Positions 1 through 7,321 of a stretch of DNA of 28,189 nucleotides are shown here, piece by piece. The DNA is from a virus: IMG/VR virus record IMGVR_UViG_3300028025_005737, positions 1 to 28,189 of that record; one strand, 5' to 3'. Every line of letters starts with the position of its first letter. Position 1 is the stretch's first letter. Below the pieces are notes generated by a model, which searched no databases, had not been told where the DNA came from, and worked only from the letters and a program-made list of their open reading frames with translations. The position numbers and the translations under genes are program-made.

Positions 1-45
1 GATATACAGTATTTTAAAAAATCAACCCAAATTAATGAAAGTAAC

Positions 46-486
46 ATGAGTAAAGAAAACTTAAGAATGCAAATGTTGGCTGGTATTATTACTGAAAGTC
101 AATACAAAACAAAATTGAAAAAATTTACAATTTTAGAAAACAAATTTAAGGCTGCTACTAGTAGATTAATGTTGAATGAAAATGAAGGAGAAGTATTTGA
201 CAATAACTCTTCATTGAATGAGGATGAATTACCTAATGATATCATATGGGATTGGAATAAAGCTAGAATTACCTCTGATACTGATGATAGATTTGTTTAT
301 AAAGTTTGGGGGAGAAGCAAAACATATAATTATTATGGTGAATTTTATTTAGTCAAACTTAATCCTGAGGATGAAGTGCCTGATATTACAGATAAAAATA
401 TTAGAGCAAAATATGGGGAGTTCTTATATATAGCAGAATATACAAAAGATACAGATAAATTAGTAAACGAATATAACCCCCAATAA
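46..486 (+). CDS. Unknown phage protein with NLRMQMLAGIITE-type N-terminal motif
   Basis: 146 residues, ATG start, stop TAA just before a terminator. The N-terminus (residues 5-30) carries the motif NLRMQMLAGIITESQYK followed by a lysine-rich helix; I recall this short helical motif recurring at or near the ends of proteins of large phages, but not a proven function. The rest is acidic with aromatic residues (WDW near 68, VYKVWGR near 85) and looks like a small soluble domain. The terminator directly downstream and the promoter after it separate the gene from the nuclease gene that follows. Upstream bases 1-45 show only AT-rich sequence. Confidence 0.75.
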   Translation: MSKENLRMQMLAGIITESQYKTKLKKFTILENKFKAATSRLMLNENEGEVFDNNSSLNEDELPNDIIWDWNKARITSDTDDRFVYKVWGRSKTYNYYGEFYLVKLNPEDEVPDITDKNIRAKYGEFLYIAEYTKDTDKLVNEYNPQ

Positions 487-507
487 CTCCCTTTACATAT
501 TAATACA

Positions 508-534
508 AAAGCTTGGCTCTGCCAGGCTTTTTTT
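508..534 (+). terminator. Rho-independent terminator (AAAGCTTGGC family)
   Basis: Stem AAAGCTTGGC / GCCAGGCTTT with loop TCT, one G-T wobble, followed by a T run to 534. The T run continues without a gap into GTATATTCC, the promoter-like motif. The same stem family recurs at 7788 and 13767. Confidence 0.85.
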
Positions 535-542
535 GTATATTC
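528..542 (+). promoter_or_regulatory. Promoter-like motif TTTGTATATTC fused to terminator
   Basis: The terminator T run reads straight into GTATATTC (535-542), the core shared with all other promoter-like sites here. Only five bases separate it from the ATG at 548, far less than the usual 20-45, so a transcript from here would be leaderless or nearly so. Confidence 0.5.
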
Positions 543-547
543 CGGTT

Positions 548-1492
548 ATGGCTAAAAAGAAACTACCCCAAATTGTACAGGACATTCGTAAATACAAACC
601 GAAAGACATGGACTGGGCGAACGAGAAACTCATTTCGTACTCGCAATTATCCATGTACAACGAATGCCCTAAGAAATGGTCGTTAAACTATGTAGAGGGG
701 CACAAACAATTTAGCTCAACCATTCACACAGTTTTCGGGTCTAGCATCCACACTGTAATCCAACACTACTTAACCGTAATGTACGATCAAAGCGCTGCTG
801 AAGCGGACCGCTTAAACACATCTGAAATATTTGAGGAAGCACTTCGCGCTGAATATAAGACACAATACAAGAAAAACAATAACCAGCACTTCTGTACACC
901 AGAACAACTACGTGAATTTTTCGATGACGGTATTGAAATCATCCGTGATTTCTCTAAAAACAAATCCAAACATTTCTCCAAACGTGGATGGTATTTAGTT
1001 GGATGTGAAGTACCTGTATCTAAAATTCAAAACCCATCATTACCTAACGTTGTATATCAAGGCTACCTTGATGTAGTAATGTACCATGAACCAACAGATG
1101 TAATCAAAATCATTGATATCAAAACTAGTACTAATTCATGGGGAGACAAACAGAAAAAAGACGAGAACAAGCAATTCCAGCTTATACTATATAAGAAATT
1201 TATATCTGAACTATTCAATCACCCAGTAGACAAAATTGAAATTGAATTTTTCATTGTTAAACGTAAATTATTCGAAAGTGAGGATTTCGTTATTCGTCGC
1301 ATTCAAACGTTTTCACCTCCATCGGGTAAAGTTAAACTAAACAAGGCAACTCAATCAATCGATACATTCATAAGCGAAGCATTTGATTTGAGTGGATATA
1401 AAAAAGTGGAACATAAACCAACTGTAAACGACAATTGTAAATGGTGCCCATTTCATGGTGTACATTTGTGTAGTGCAACATATAATAATTAA
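548..1492 (+). CDS. PD-(D/E)XK nuclease, Cas4/AddB-like with probable Fe-S cluster
   Basis: 314 residues. The start is the ATG at 548 (context GGTTATGG) rather than an in-frame TTG at 533 that lies inside the promoter motif. Catalytic PD-(D/E)XK signature: E154 (GCEVPV), D175 in GYLDVV, D190-I-K192 in IIDIKTS, then Q211 and Y215 in QLILYK. Cys40 (NECPKKW) together with Cys297, Cys300 and Cys308 (CKWCPFHGVHLC) matches the one-plus-three cysteine arrangement of the 4Fe-4S cluster in Cas4 and AddB nucleases. Likely a single-strand DNA exonuclease for phage recombination or end processing; no cas genes or helicase partner lie next to it. It is followed at four bases by a small unknown gene and the sirtuin. 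Confidence 0.88.
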   Translation: MAKKKLPQIVQDIRKYKPKDMDWANEKLISYSQLSMYNECPKKWSLNYVEGHKQFSSTIHTVFGSSIHTVIQHYLTVMYDQSAAEADRLNTSEIFEEALRAEYKTQYKKNNNQHFCTPEQLREFFDDGIEIIRDFSKNKSKHFSKRGWYLVGCEVPVSKIQNPSLPNVVYQGYLDVVMYHEPTDVIKIIDIKTSTNSWGDKQKKDENKQFQLILYKKFISELFNHPVDKIEIEFFIVKRKLFESEDFVIRRIQTFSPPSGKVKLNKATQSIDTFISEAFDLSGYKKVEHKPTVNDNCKWCPFHGVHLCSATYNN

Positions 1493-1496
1493 AGTT

Positions 1497-1763
1497 ATGA
1501 AATTACTAAGACCCGAAGTAGAAAAAGACATAGTCCCTTTAACTAGTTGCTCACTATTTGATATGGCTGACAACATAGCCAAAATGTGCTATAACATAAC
1601 AGAAGAAGAATATTTGAAAATACTAAACGAAGCCACTGAGGAAGAAATAGCTCATTTTGCCGTTGTATTTGATGATTCTCCTGAAAGTTTTACATTTACC
1701 GCATATAAACAGGGGCTAAGAGTGAGAAACAAATATGTGGAATATTTTAACCATAAGTTATGA
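1497..1763 (+). CDS. Unknown small acidic protein, paralogue of the gene at 22964
   Basis: 88 residues. Start chosen at the ATG preceded by AAAGTT; an upstream in-frame ATG at 1455 lies inside the nuclease gene. The N-terminus MKLLRPEVEKD and C-terminus LRVRNKYVEYFNHKL match the protein at 22964 (MKILRPEVQEQ and LNVRNKYIPYYNKN), with a similar helical acidic middle (ITEEEYLKI versus ITSDELDLI). The two are therefore diverged copies of one family of unknown role. The stop overlaps the sirtuin start as ATGA, suggesting translational coupling. Confidence 0.82.
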   Translation: MKLLRPEVEKDIVPLTSCSLFDMADNIAKMCYNITEEEYLKILNEATEEEIAHFAVVFDDSPESFTFTAYKQGLRVRNKYVEYFNHKL

Positions 1764-2422
1764 ATATAGTATTTTTTACCGGAGCAGGTATATCAGAAGA
1801 AAGCGGTATACCTACATTCAGAACAGGAGAAGACAGCATCTGGAACCGATACAACCCAGACATAGTATGTAATATTAGAGCGTGGCCCCACCACAAAGAA
1901 AAAATCCTGTCATTCTTCAATGAAGTCAGATCTTGGGTGGAAAAATGTGAACCTAACCAAGCCCACATAGACATAGCTCAACTTGAAAATACACATACTG
2001 TACATGTAATCACAACAAACATAGACGAGTTGCATGAGAATGCTGGATCCACTAATGTAATCCATGTACATGGAAATATATTTGAATGTTGCGATGTTAA
2101 CTATCACCATATTGAACCATGTCACACTGATATAAACATAGGAGATGTTCACCCTAAATCAAACTCCCAACTTAGACACAATGTAGTCATGTTTGGAGAG
2201 ATGCCTTACCATTTCACCAAAGCAATGCGCATTATATCCCAAGCCGATATACTAGTTGTTATCGGCACATCATTAAGTGTATACCCAGCGGCGGGATTAG
2301 TGGAATCATTCAAAGGACAAATATACTATATTGACCCAGAAGCTCGTTCTATAAACGATAAAACCATTGCCATTAATAAGAAAGCAACGGATGGCGTAAA
2401 AGAATTTATTTCATTAATTTAA
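1760..2422 (+). CDS. Sirtuin (Sir2-family NAD-dependent deacylase)
   Basis: 220 residues, the size of a minimal sirtuin core. The Sir2 motifs appear in order: GAGISEESGIPTFR (residues 8-21) for NAD binding, TTNIDELHENAG (85-96), catalytic His104 in HVHG, LRHNVVMFGE (138-147), GTSLSVYPAAGL (169-180) and an acidic-end Rossmann strand at IYYIDPEA. The structural zinc site looks degraded: Cys110, Cys111 and Cys121 are present but not as two CxxC pairs. Known sirtuins remove acyl groups from lysine or transfer ADP-ribose using NAD; the substrate here is unknown. A phage copy could reverse host acylation, act on ADP-ribosylated targets or influence NAD-based defence (inference). It overlaps the preceding gene by four bases. 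Confidence 0.9.
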   Translation: MNIVFFTGAGISEESGIPTFRTGEDSIWNRYNPDIVCNIRAWPHHKEKILSFFNEVRSWVEKCEPNQAHIDIAQLENTHTVHVITTNIDELHENAGSTNVIHVHGNIFECCDVNYHHIEPCHTDINIGDVHPKSNSQLRHNVVMFGEMPYHFTKAMRIISQADILVVIGTSLSVYPAAGLVESFKGQIYYIDPEARSINDKTIAINKKATDGVKEFISLI

Positions 2423-2432
2423 TAATTAAGTT

Positions 2433-2780
2433 ATGCCAGACAATAAAACATTAATACTCGAACAATTCGAACATCATAAAGGTGAGTTCATCATTATGGG
2501 AACGGATGTTGTTAGACTAGTTGCCGTTGGAGACGATGGTGAAGACTATTATTGGGTAACATATGATGGTAGAGGAGTTCACTGGCATTCATGTGTGGGT
2601 GGATTTGTAGTACTTAAAAACAAAATCGACGAACGTGACTACAATGAATTCATTCGTATAGCCAAACTAAACCATTTCGACCAAACCGACGACGAGTGGA
2701 GTGATGCTCATAAGAAACATGCTGAATATCTACCCGAAGACCACACATATTTGGCTGGAGTGTGTTGGGATATGAACTAA
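2433..2780 (+). CDS. Unknown protein
   Basis: 115 residues, ATG preceded by AATTAAGTT. The N-terminal half has the alternating hydrophobic pattern of a small beta domain (FIIMGTDVVRLVAVG, YYWVTYDGRGVHWHS), the C-terminal half is helical, acidic and rich in His and Asp. No catalytic motif recognised. It lies 10 bases after the sirtuin, so it is probably cotranscribed, and is followed by a promoter-like motif. Confidence 0.75.
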   Translation: MPDNKTLILEQFEHHKGEFIIMGTDVVRLVAVGDDGEDYYWVTYDGRGVHWHSCVGGFVVLKNKIDERDYNEFIRIAKLNHFDQTDDEWSDAHKKHAEYLPEDHTYLAGVCWDMN

Positions 2781-2792
2781 TCCAATCCCTTT

Positions 2793-2820
2793 ACATATGT
2801 ATATCCGATAATAAATATAT
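2793..2820 (+). promoter_or_regulatory. Promoter-like motif (GTATATCC variant)
   Basis: ACATATGTATATCC followed by an A/T-rich run, 20 bases before the ATG at 2826. It deviates from the consensus in one base (TATATCC for TATATTC). Confidence 0.5.
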
Positions 2821-2825
2821 AAAAC

Positions 2826-3020
2826 ATGAGTACAGCAAACCAACAATTAACATCCGTAAAAGTAGACAAAGATCTATTCGAAGAATTCAAAATAAATTCA
2901 ATCAAAATGAAATTCAGCCTTCAAAAGTTATCTGAGCGGGCAATGTTTCTATACAATACTGACCCTGAATTTAGAAAAATGATACATAAAGTTGAAGTAA
3001 ACTTGAGTAAGCCAGAATAG
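2826..3020 (+). CDS. Small ribbon-helix-helix-like protein
   Basis: 64 residues. A short strand (TSVKVDKDLFEEFK) followed by two predicted helices (NSIKMKFSLQKLSERAMFLY) fits a ribbon-helix-helix fold, in which paired N-terminal strands contact DNA in dimeric repressors. The C-terminal DPEFRKMIHK is typical of small phage proteins of this kind as I recall them. A DNA-binding regulatory role is an inference from the fold pattern; no operator could be assigned. It has its own promoter-like site and is a single-gene unit before the endonuclease at 3049. Confidence 0.72.
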   Translation: MSTANQQLTSVKVDKDLFEEFKINSIKMKFSLQKLSERAMFLYNTDPEFRKMIHKVEVNLSKPE

Positions 3021-3021
3021 G

Positions 3022-3048
3022 TTAGTATATTCCCGTTAAAATTAAGTT
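3022..3048 (+). promoter_or_regulatory. Promoter-like motif GTATATTC before endonuclease gene
   Basis: GTTAGTATATTCCC with the core at 3025-3032, then an A/T-rich stretch ending in AAGTT before the ATG at 3049. It would let the endonuclease be expressed independently of the upstream genes. Confidence 0.6.
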
Positions 3049-3972
3049 ATGTTTACTGATAAAACATTAATATTCATTGATAAGGCTAACACTAAACATA
3101 ACCATGTTTATGACTATTCCTTAGTCAACTATATTAATGCTAAGACTTATATAGACATAATATGTCCACAAAACCATACTTTTAAACAAACACCCAATGA
3201 TCATCTTAATGGTCATGGTTGTAAAGTATGTTCTGGGTGGGGTCAAATTAAATTTAATCCTGATGAGTTCATAAATCGAGCAAAGGAAGTACATGGTGAT
3301 CTATATGATTATTCAAAGTCTGAATATATAGAGCATAACACTCCCCTTATAATAATATGTCAAGAACATGGTGAATTTGAACAATCCCCAAAATCCCACT
3401 TAATCAAAAAATACGGGTGTCCTAAATGTGGGATATCTGTAAGGGTAAATAAGTTAAGGTGGTCTTTAGACAAATTCATCATTGAATCCAATAAAGTACA
3501 TAGGGGAAAATATGACTATTCAAAATTTAAATATATTACATTTGGGAGTAAATCTGAAATACTCTGTAAAACTCATGGTTTATTCCTCCAAACACCAAAA
3601 GACCATATCATCCAAAAACAAGGATGCCCCAAATGTGGATTATCTAAAGGCGAAAGCATCATCCAGTATTATCTTATAGACAACAATATCCAATATTCCA
3701 CTCAAAAAACATTCCCCGATTGTATTAATCCTAAATCAAATAGAAAATTAAAATTTGATTTTTTCATCCCCCATCTTAATATGTGTATTGAATTCGATGG
3801 TAAACAACACTTCGAAGAGGCACCACGATTCAAAAGTGAACTATCCCATATACAATATAGAGATGAAATTAAAAATAAATATTGTCTTGATAACCAAATC
3901 AGTCTTATTCGAATAAAATATTTGGATATTAAAAAAATAAGTAGTATATTAGACAATATATTTAAACAATAA
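3049..3972 (+). CDS. Homing-type endonuclease: zinc-ribbon repeats plus Vsr-like nuclease domain
   Basis: 307 residues. About three tandem repeats of 60-70 residues fill positions 5-205, each starting F..(R/K)A...H...YDYS.V.Y and ending in a zinc ribbon (GCKVC, GCPKCG, GCPKCG), the repeat seen in DUF723-type phage endonucleases. The C-terminal domain (from ESIIQYYL, near 205) contains KFDFFIP and CIEFDGKQHFEE followed by RD and LIRIKY, the pattern of Vsr-like EDxHD homing nucleases such as I-Bth0305I. It is a free-standing gene between a small regulator and a glycosyltransferase gene whose 5' end is interrupted (4071). The likely function is mobility by cutting related phage DNA nearby; the exact target is not shown by the sequence. 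Confidence 0.85.
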   Translation: MFTDKTLIFIDKANTKHNHVYDYSLVNYINAKTYIDIICPQNHTFKQTPNDHLNGHGCKVCSGWGQIKFNPDEFINRAKEVHGDLYDYSKSEYIEHNTPLIIICQEHGEFEQSPKSHLIKKYGCPKCGISVRVNKLRWSLDKFIIESNKVHRGKYDYSKFKYITFGSKSEILCKTHGLFLQTPKDHIIQKQGCPKCGLSKGESIIQYYLIDNNIQYSTQKTFPDCINPKSNRKLKFDFFIPHLNMCIEFDGKQHFEEAPRFKSELSHIQYRDEIKNKYCLDNQISLIRIKYLDIKKISSILDNIFKQ

Positions 3973-3989
3973 ACCAAAAACCAAGTTAT

Positions 3990-4073
3990 ATGTCAAACAA
4001 TTTAAAATCTACTCGTCGTCACGTTGAGAAAGAATACCGTCGCAAGATTCTTCTCATCGCTGACGACATCTAA
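3990..4073 (+). pseudogene. 5' fragment of the GT4 gene, cut off by in-frame TAA
   Basis: The ATG at 3990 (context CAAGTTAT before it) opens 27 codons ending in KILLIADDI and then TAA at 4071. Reading on in the same frame gives V-R-V-F-S-G-V-A-T-V-A-R-E, which is the continuation expected of the first strand and glycine loop of a GT-B glycosyltransferase (DDIR..SGVAT.ARE). The interruption is exactly six bases, TAAGTT, between the Ile and Arg codons. Removing it restores one open frame from 3990 to 5504. TAA is an ordinary stop in the neighbouring genes, so it is unlikely to be read as a sense codon throughout the genome. Whether this is a real mutation, an insertion scar or an assembly error cannot be decided here. 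Confidence 0.65.
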
Positions 4074-4091
4074 GTTAGAGTATTCTCTGGA

Positions 4092-5504
4092 GTGGCTACT
4101 GTCGCTCGCGAACTCGTAACAAACACATGCCATCACTACAATTATGTTTGTATTGGCGGAGCTATCAACCACCCTGAAGCTGGTAAACGTTTAGATCTAT
4201 CTGTAGATACAGCTAAAGTATCTAGAGTTGAAGATGCATCTGTATTTTTATACCCAGTAAGTGGGTATGGTGATGCTAATTTAATTCGTACACTATTAAA
4301 AACTGAGAAACCGGATGCGATATTATTTGTGACTGACCCGAGATACTATGAATGGTTATTTGCTATCGAGAATGAAATCCGTAAGCAGATACCAATGATT
4401 TACCTTCAAATATGGGATAGCCCAGTGCCATACCCACTATGGAACAAATCATATTATGAATCATGCGATATGTTATTGGCAATTTCTAAACAAACCAAAA
4501 ACATAAACAAGGTTGTGTTGGGAGACATTCCATACACGGACATAGACAACGCAATATCTAATTTTGACAGTAATGATTCAAATAGAAACTCACCTATTCT
4601 ACTATCCTACCTCCCACACGGTTTAAACCACAACACATTTAAACCATTAGACCCAGCAACACCTGAGCTAGTTGAATACAAGAACAAACTATTCAAAGGT
4701 AAAGAATATGATTTTACATTATTCTTCAACTCCAGAAACATGCACCGTAAACATGTTCCAGACACATTATTAGCGTTCCGTTTATTTTTAGACAAATTAA
4801 CACCTGAACAAGCACAAAAATGTGCTCTAGTAATGCATACCGAACCAGTAAGCGATCACGGTACAGATTTAGTTGCTGTAATTGACTACTTGTTGGCTGA
4901 TTATAAATCAAACATTTACTTCTCGACTGACCGTAATTCACCTGAAACAATGAACTTGCTGTACAATTCAACAGATGCACAGATCTTGTTAAGTAGTAAC
5001 GAAGGATGGGGGTTATCACTTACGGAAGCAATATTAGTTGGTAATCCAATCGTAGCAAACGTTCAAGGTGGTATGCAAGACCAAATGCGATTTGAAAACG
5101 AAAACGGTGAATGGCTAGATTTTACAGCTGATTTCCCTTCAAACCACCGTGGAACATATCAAAACCATGGCGAATGGGCGTTTCCTGTATTCCCGTCAAA
5201 CATTTCCATCCAAGGTTCACCTAAAACACCGTACATTAGTGACGACAGATGTAGACCTGAAGATGCAGCTGAACAAATATTCAACGTATATTCACTTGAG
5301 GCAAGTGAAAGAAAACGTAGAGGTTTAGCCGGTAGAGAATGGGCACTAAACGAGGCTGGATTCACAAGCGAAATCATGGGCGAACGTGCCATCAAAGCAA
5401 TCGATACATTATTTGATACGTGGGAACCTAGAGAAACATTTGAATTAGTAAATGCTACTTCGTATACTCCAGACACAACTAGAAACACTAAATTAATCTA
5501 CTAA
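4092..5504 (+). CDS. GT4-type glycosyltransferase, N-terminus separated by a stop codon
   Basis: 470 residues from the first usable codon, GTG, after the in-frame TAA at 4071; the intact ancestral gene would run from 3990. The protein is a GT-B fold retaining glycosyltransferase: an N-terminal Rossmann half with THE/TDPRYYEWLF- and YLQIWDSPVPYP-type segments, a central FNSRNMHRKH segment opening the C-terminal half, and the nucleotide-sugar binding E-x7-E signature in NEGWGLSLTEA (E304 and E312). Starting at 4092 it would lack the first beta strand and glycine-rich loop, so activity depends on readthrough, reinitiation with complementation, or it is lost. It is followed at 9 bases by a second GT4-type gene. 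Likely role: adding a sugar to a phage or host glycan. Confidence 0.8.
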   Translation: MATVARELVTNTCHHYNYVCIGGAINHPEAGKRLDLSVDTAKVSRVEDASVFLYPVSGYGDANLIRTLLKTEKPDAILFVTDPRYYEWLFAIENEIRKQIPMIYLQIWDSPVPYPLWNKSYYESCDMLLAISKQTKNINKVVLGDIPYTDIDNAISNFDSNDSNRNSPILLSYLPHGLNHNTFKPLDPATPELVEYKNKLFKGKEYDFTLFFNSRNMHRKHVPDTLLAFRLFLDKLTPEQAQKCALVMHTEPVSDHGTDLVAVIDYLLADYKSNIYFSTDRNSPETMNLLYNSTDAQILLSSNEGWGLSLTEAILVGNPIVANVQGGMQDQMRFENENGEWLDFTADFPSNHRGTYQNHGEWAFPVFPSNISIQGSPKTPYISDDRCRPEDAAEQIFNVYSLEASERKRRGLAGREWALNEAGFTSEIMGERAIKAIDTLFDTWEPRETFELVNATSYTPDTTRNTKLIY

Positions 5505-5513
5505 AACAAAGTT

Positions 5514-6812
5514 ATGAGTTCAAACAATCCTACATGCGTCTTTTACGGCGCGATAGATACTTTTTCAGGCTATGGCGCGAGAGCGCGCGATATTGCGCGA
5601 GCATTAATCGATATCAAAGGTGAAGAGTGGGACATTAAAATTATTTCATGTCGTTGGGGTAACACACCCCAAGGCTTCATCGAGGACAACCCTGAATGGT
5701 CATTTTTAAACGAACATATTCTTCCAAACCCACAATTAACATACAAACCGGATTTTTTCTTCATGAACACAATCCCATCCGAATTTCAAGCAATAGGGGG
5801 ATTTAATTGTGGGATTACCGCAGGAATTGAATCCACTATAGCACCATCGGATTGGGTTGAAGGATGTCAACGTATGGATTTAGTGTTAGGTTCATCTAAA
5901 CACACAGTTGATATTTTACGTTCAAGTAAATTCCATAAAGTAGACAAGAATACAAACCAAAACATCGGTTTAATTGAGTGGACTAAACAAGGCGACACAT
6001 TATTGGAAGGTGTTGACTTAAACACATACAAAGTAACAGATGTTAATTCATCCGAATTTAACCTAGACACAATACCAGAAAAATTCTGCTATTTATTTAA
6101 CTCTATGTGGGTAGGTAATGCACCAATTGGTGAGGACAGGAAAAATGTAGGCTTGCTAATTAAGTTGTTCCTTGAACTATTCAAAAACAAGAAAAATACT
6201 CCTGCACTCATCCTAAAAACAAGCACTGTTTCAGCATCGTACACAGACCGTGAAGAATTACTTAAACGAATCAATGCAATTAAAAAAACAGTTGTAGCGA
6301 ATACACTCCCAAACATCTACTTGTTACACGGTGAATTTACAGATACTGAAATCAATAATTTGTACAACCACCCAAAAGTAAAATGTATGGTTTCATTAAC
6401 CAAAGGAGAAGGTTGGGGACGTACGTTATGTGAATTTTCAGCAATAAACAAACCAATCATCACTACTGGTTGGAGTGGGCAATTAGACTATTTAAAACCT
6501 GAGTTTACTGCGCTTTTAGGCGGTACTTTAACGCCTATCCATTCATCTGCAGCGAACAATATGCTCTTAAAAGAAGCGAGCTGGTTTAGCGCTGATATTC
6601 AACAGGCATCAAACGTAATTTTAGACATGTTCGACAATTACAAGAAATATGCTGAGTTAGCTAAACGCCAGGGTTACCACACTCGAAACAATTTTTCATT
6701 CGACAACATGAAAGACAAATTGAAATCCATACTTGACGCACTACCTACACCAGTTAAACAAGTCCAATTAACGTTACCAACTTTACCTAAACTTAAAAAA
6801 ATAGAACAGTAA
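5514..6812 (+). CDS. GT4-type glycosyltransferase
   Basis: 432 residues, ATG after AAAGTT. GT-B architecture: N-terminal YGAIDTFSGYGARARD (glycine loop), GITAGIES and VLGSSKHTVDILR in the first domain, then a C-terminal domain with ILKTSTVS, the E-x7-E signature in KGEGWGRTLCEF (E299 and E307) and TGWSGQLDYL. The substrate is not predictable. It forms a tandem with the interrupted GT4 gene upstream and overlaps the next gene by one base (TAATG). The DNA of codons 11-30 is strikingly GC-rich for this genome, with four GCGCGA copies. Confidence 0.87.
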   Translation: MSSNNPTCVFYGAIDTFSGYGARARDIARALIDIKGEEWDIKIISCRWGNTPQGFIEDNPEWSFLNEHILPNPQLTYKPDFFFMNTIPSEFQAIGGFNCGITAGIESTIAPSDWVEGCQRMDLVLGSSKHTVDILRSSKFHKVDKNTNQNIGLIEWTKQGDTLLEGVDLNTYKVTDVNSSEFNLDTIPEKFCYLFNSMWVGNAPIGEDRKNVGLLIKLFLELFKNKKNTPALILKTSTVSASYTDREELLKRINAIKKTVVANTLPNIYLLHGEFTDTEINNLYNHPKVKCMVSLTKGEGWGRTLCEFSAINKPIITTGWSGQLDYLKPEFTALLGGTLTPIHSSAANNMLLKEASWFSADIQQASNVILDMFDNYKKYAELAKRQGYHTRNNFSFDNMKDKLKSILDALPTPVKQVQLTLPTLPKLKKIEQ

Positions 6813-7315
6813 TGGGAACTTCAATAGGTGTTCAAAAACACAGAATTAAACGATTAATAAATGAGGTATTAGGTCTTAATGAATTATTTGAAACCCCACC
6901 ATTTAAAACATCCTTTGATTTTGTTGAAGATGGGGGCAATATTGAATCAAGACCATTTAATGACCCAAAAAATAATATTGTCAAAGTATATTTTTACAAT
7001 TTGGGGAATGATTCATTTGAAGTTGATTTTACTTTAAATGGAAGTAGTTACTCCAACAGTAATATAACATACCCAATCCCAGAATATACTTCCCTTGTTA
7101 AAACAGTATATGCGTGTATAAACCAATTTCTTGTTGATTTTATCCCCAATGCAATAAAAGTGGAGGGAGCAGATACATTTGAAAAAATAGCTAAAGGAAA
7201 AAAAGGACAAAAAAATAGTATCTATAGATATTCAATAGATTTTCTTGATCCTCACAATAATTACTATATAAACACTAATTATGATAATGGTAACTTTGAA
7301 TTAATTAAAAAATAA
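6812..7315 (+). CDS. Unknown phage protein
   Basis: 167 residues, start overlapping the preceding stop as TAATG. Basic N-terminal helix (QKHRIKRLINEVLGL) resembling the short anchoring helices of large-phage structural or accessory proteins, then a beta-rich domain (VKVYFYNLGNDSFEVDFTL) and a conserved-looking stretch GADTFEKIAKGKKGQKN followed by YRYSIDF. No enzymatic motif is evident. The codon use is more AT-rich than that of the glycosyltransferase upstream, so it may have been inserted separately. Confidence 0.75.
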   Translation: MGTSIGVQKHRIKRLINEVLGLNELFETPPFKTSFDFVEDGGNIESRPFNDPKNNIVKVYFYNLGNDSFEVDFTLNGSSYSNSNITYPIPEYTSLVKTVYACINQFLVDFIPNAIKVEGADTFEKIAKGKKGQKNSIYRYSIDFLDPHNNYYINTNYDNGNFELIKK

Positions 7316-7321
7316 AATAAT

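Noticed and set aside
533-547. TTG start for the PD-(D/E)XK nuclease
   Set aside because: It lies in the terminator T run and promoter motif; the ATG at 548 has the usual GGTT context.
548-1492. Cas4 of a CRISPR system
   Set aside because: The fold and Fe-S cysteines match, but there is no cas1, cas2 or array nearby; a phage recombination nuclease is the simpler reading.
1910-2152. Minus-strand frame inside the sirtuin gene
   Set aside because: Shadow of the strong plus-strand coding sequence; no start context or family match.
4071-4073. TAA reassigned to a sense codon genome-wide
   Set aside because: TAA ends many neighbouring genes at sensible lengths, next to promoters or overlapping starts.
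4607-5488. Several minus-strand frames within the GT4 gene
   Set aside because: Overlap a well-supported plus-strand enzyme and show no motifs of their own.
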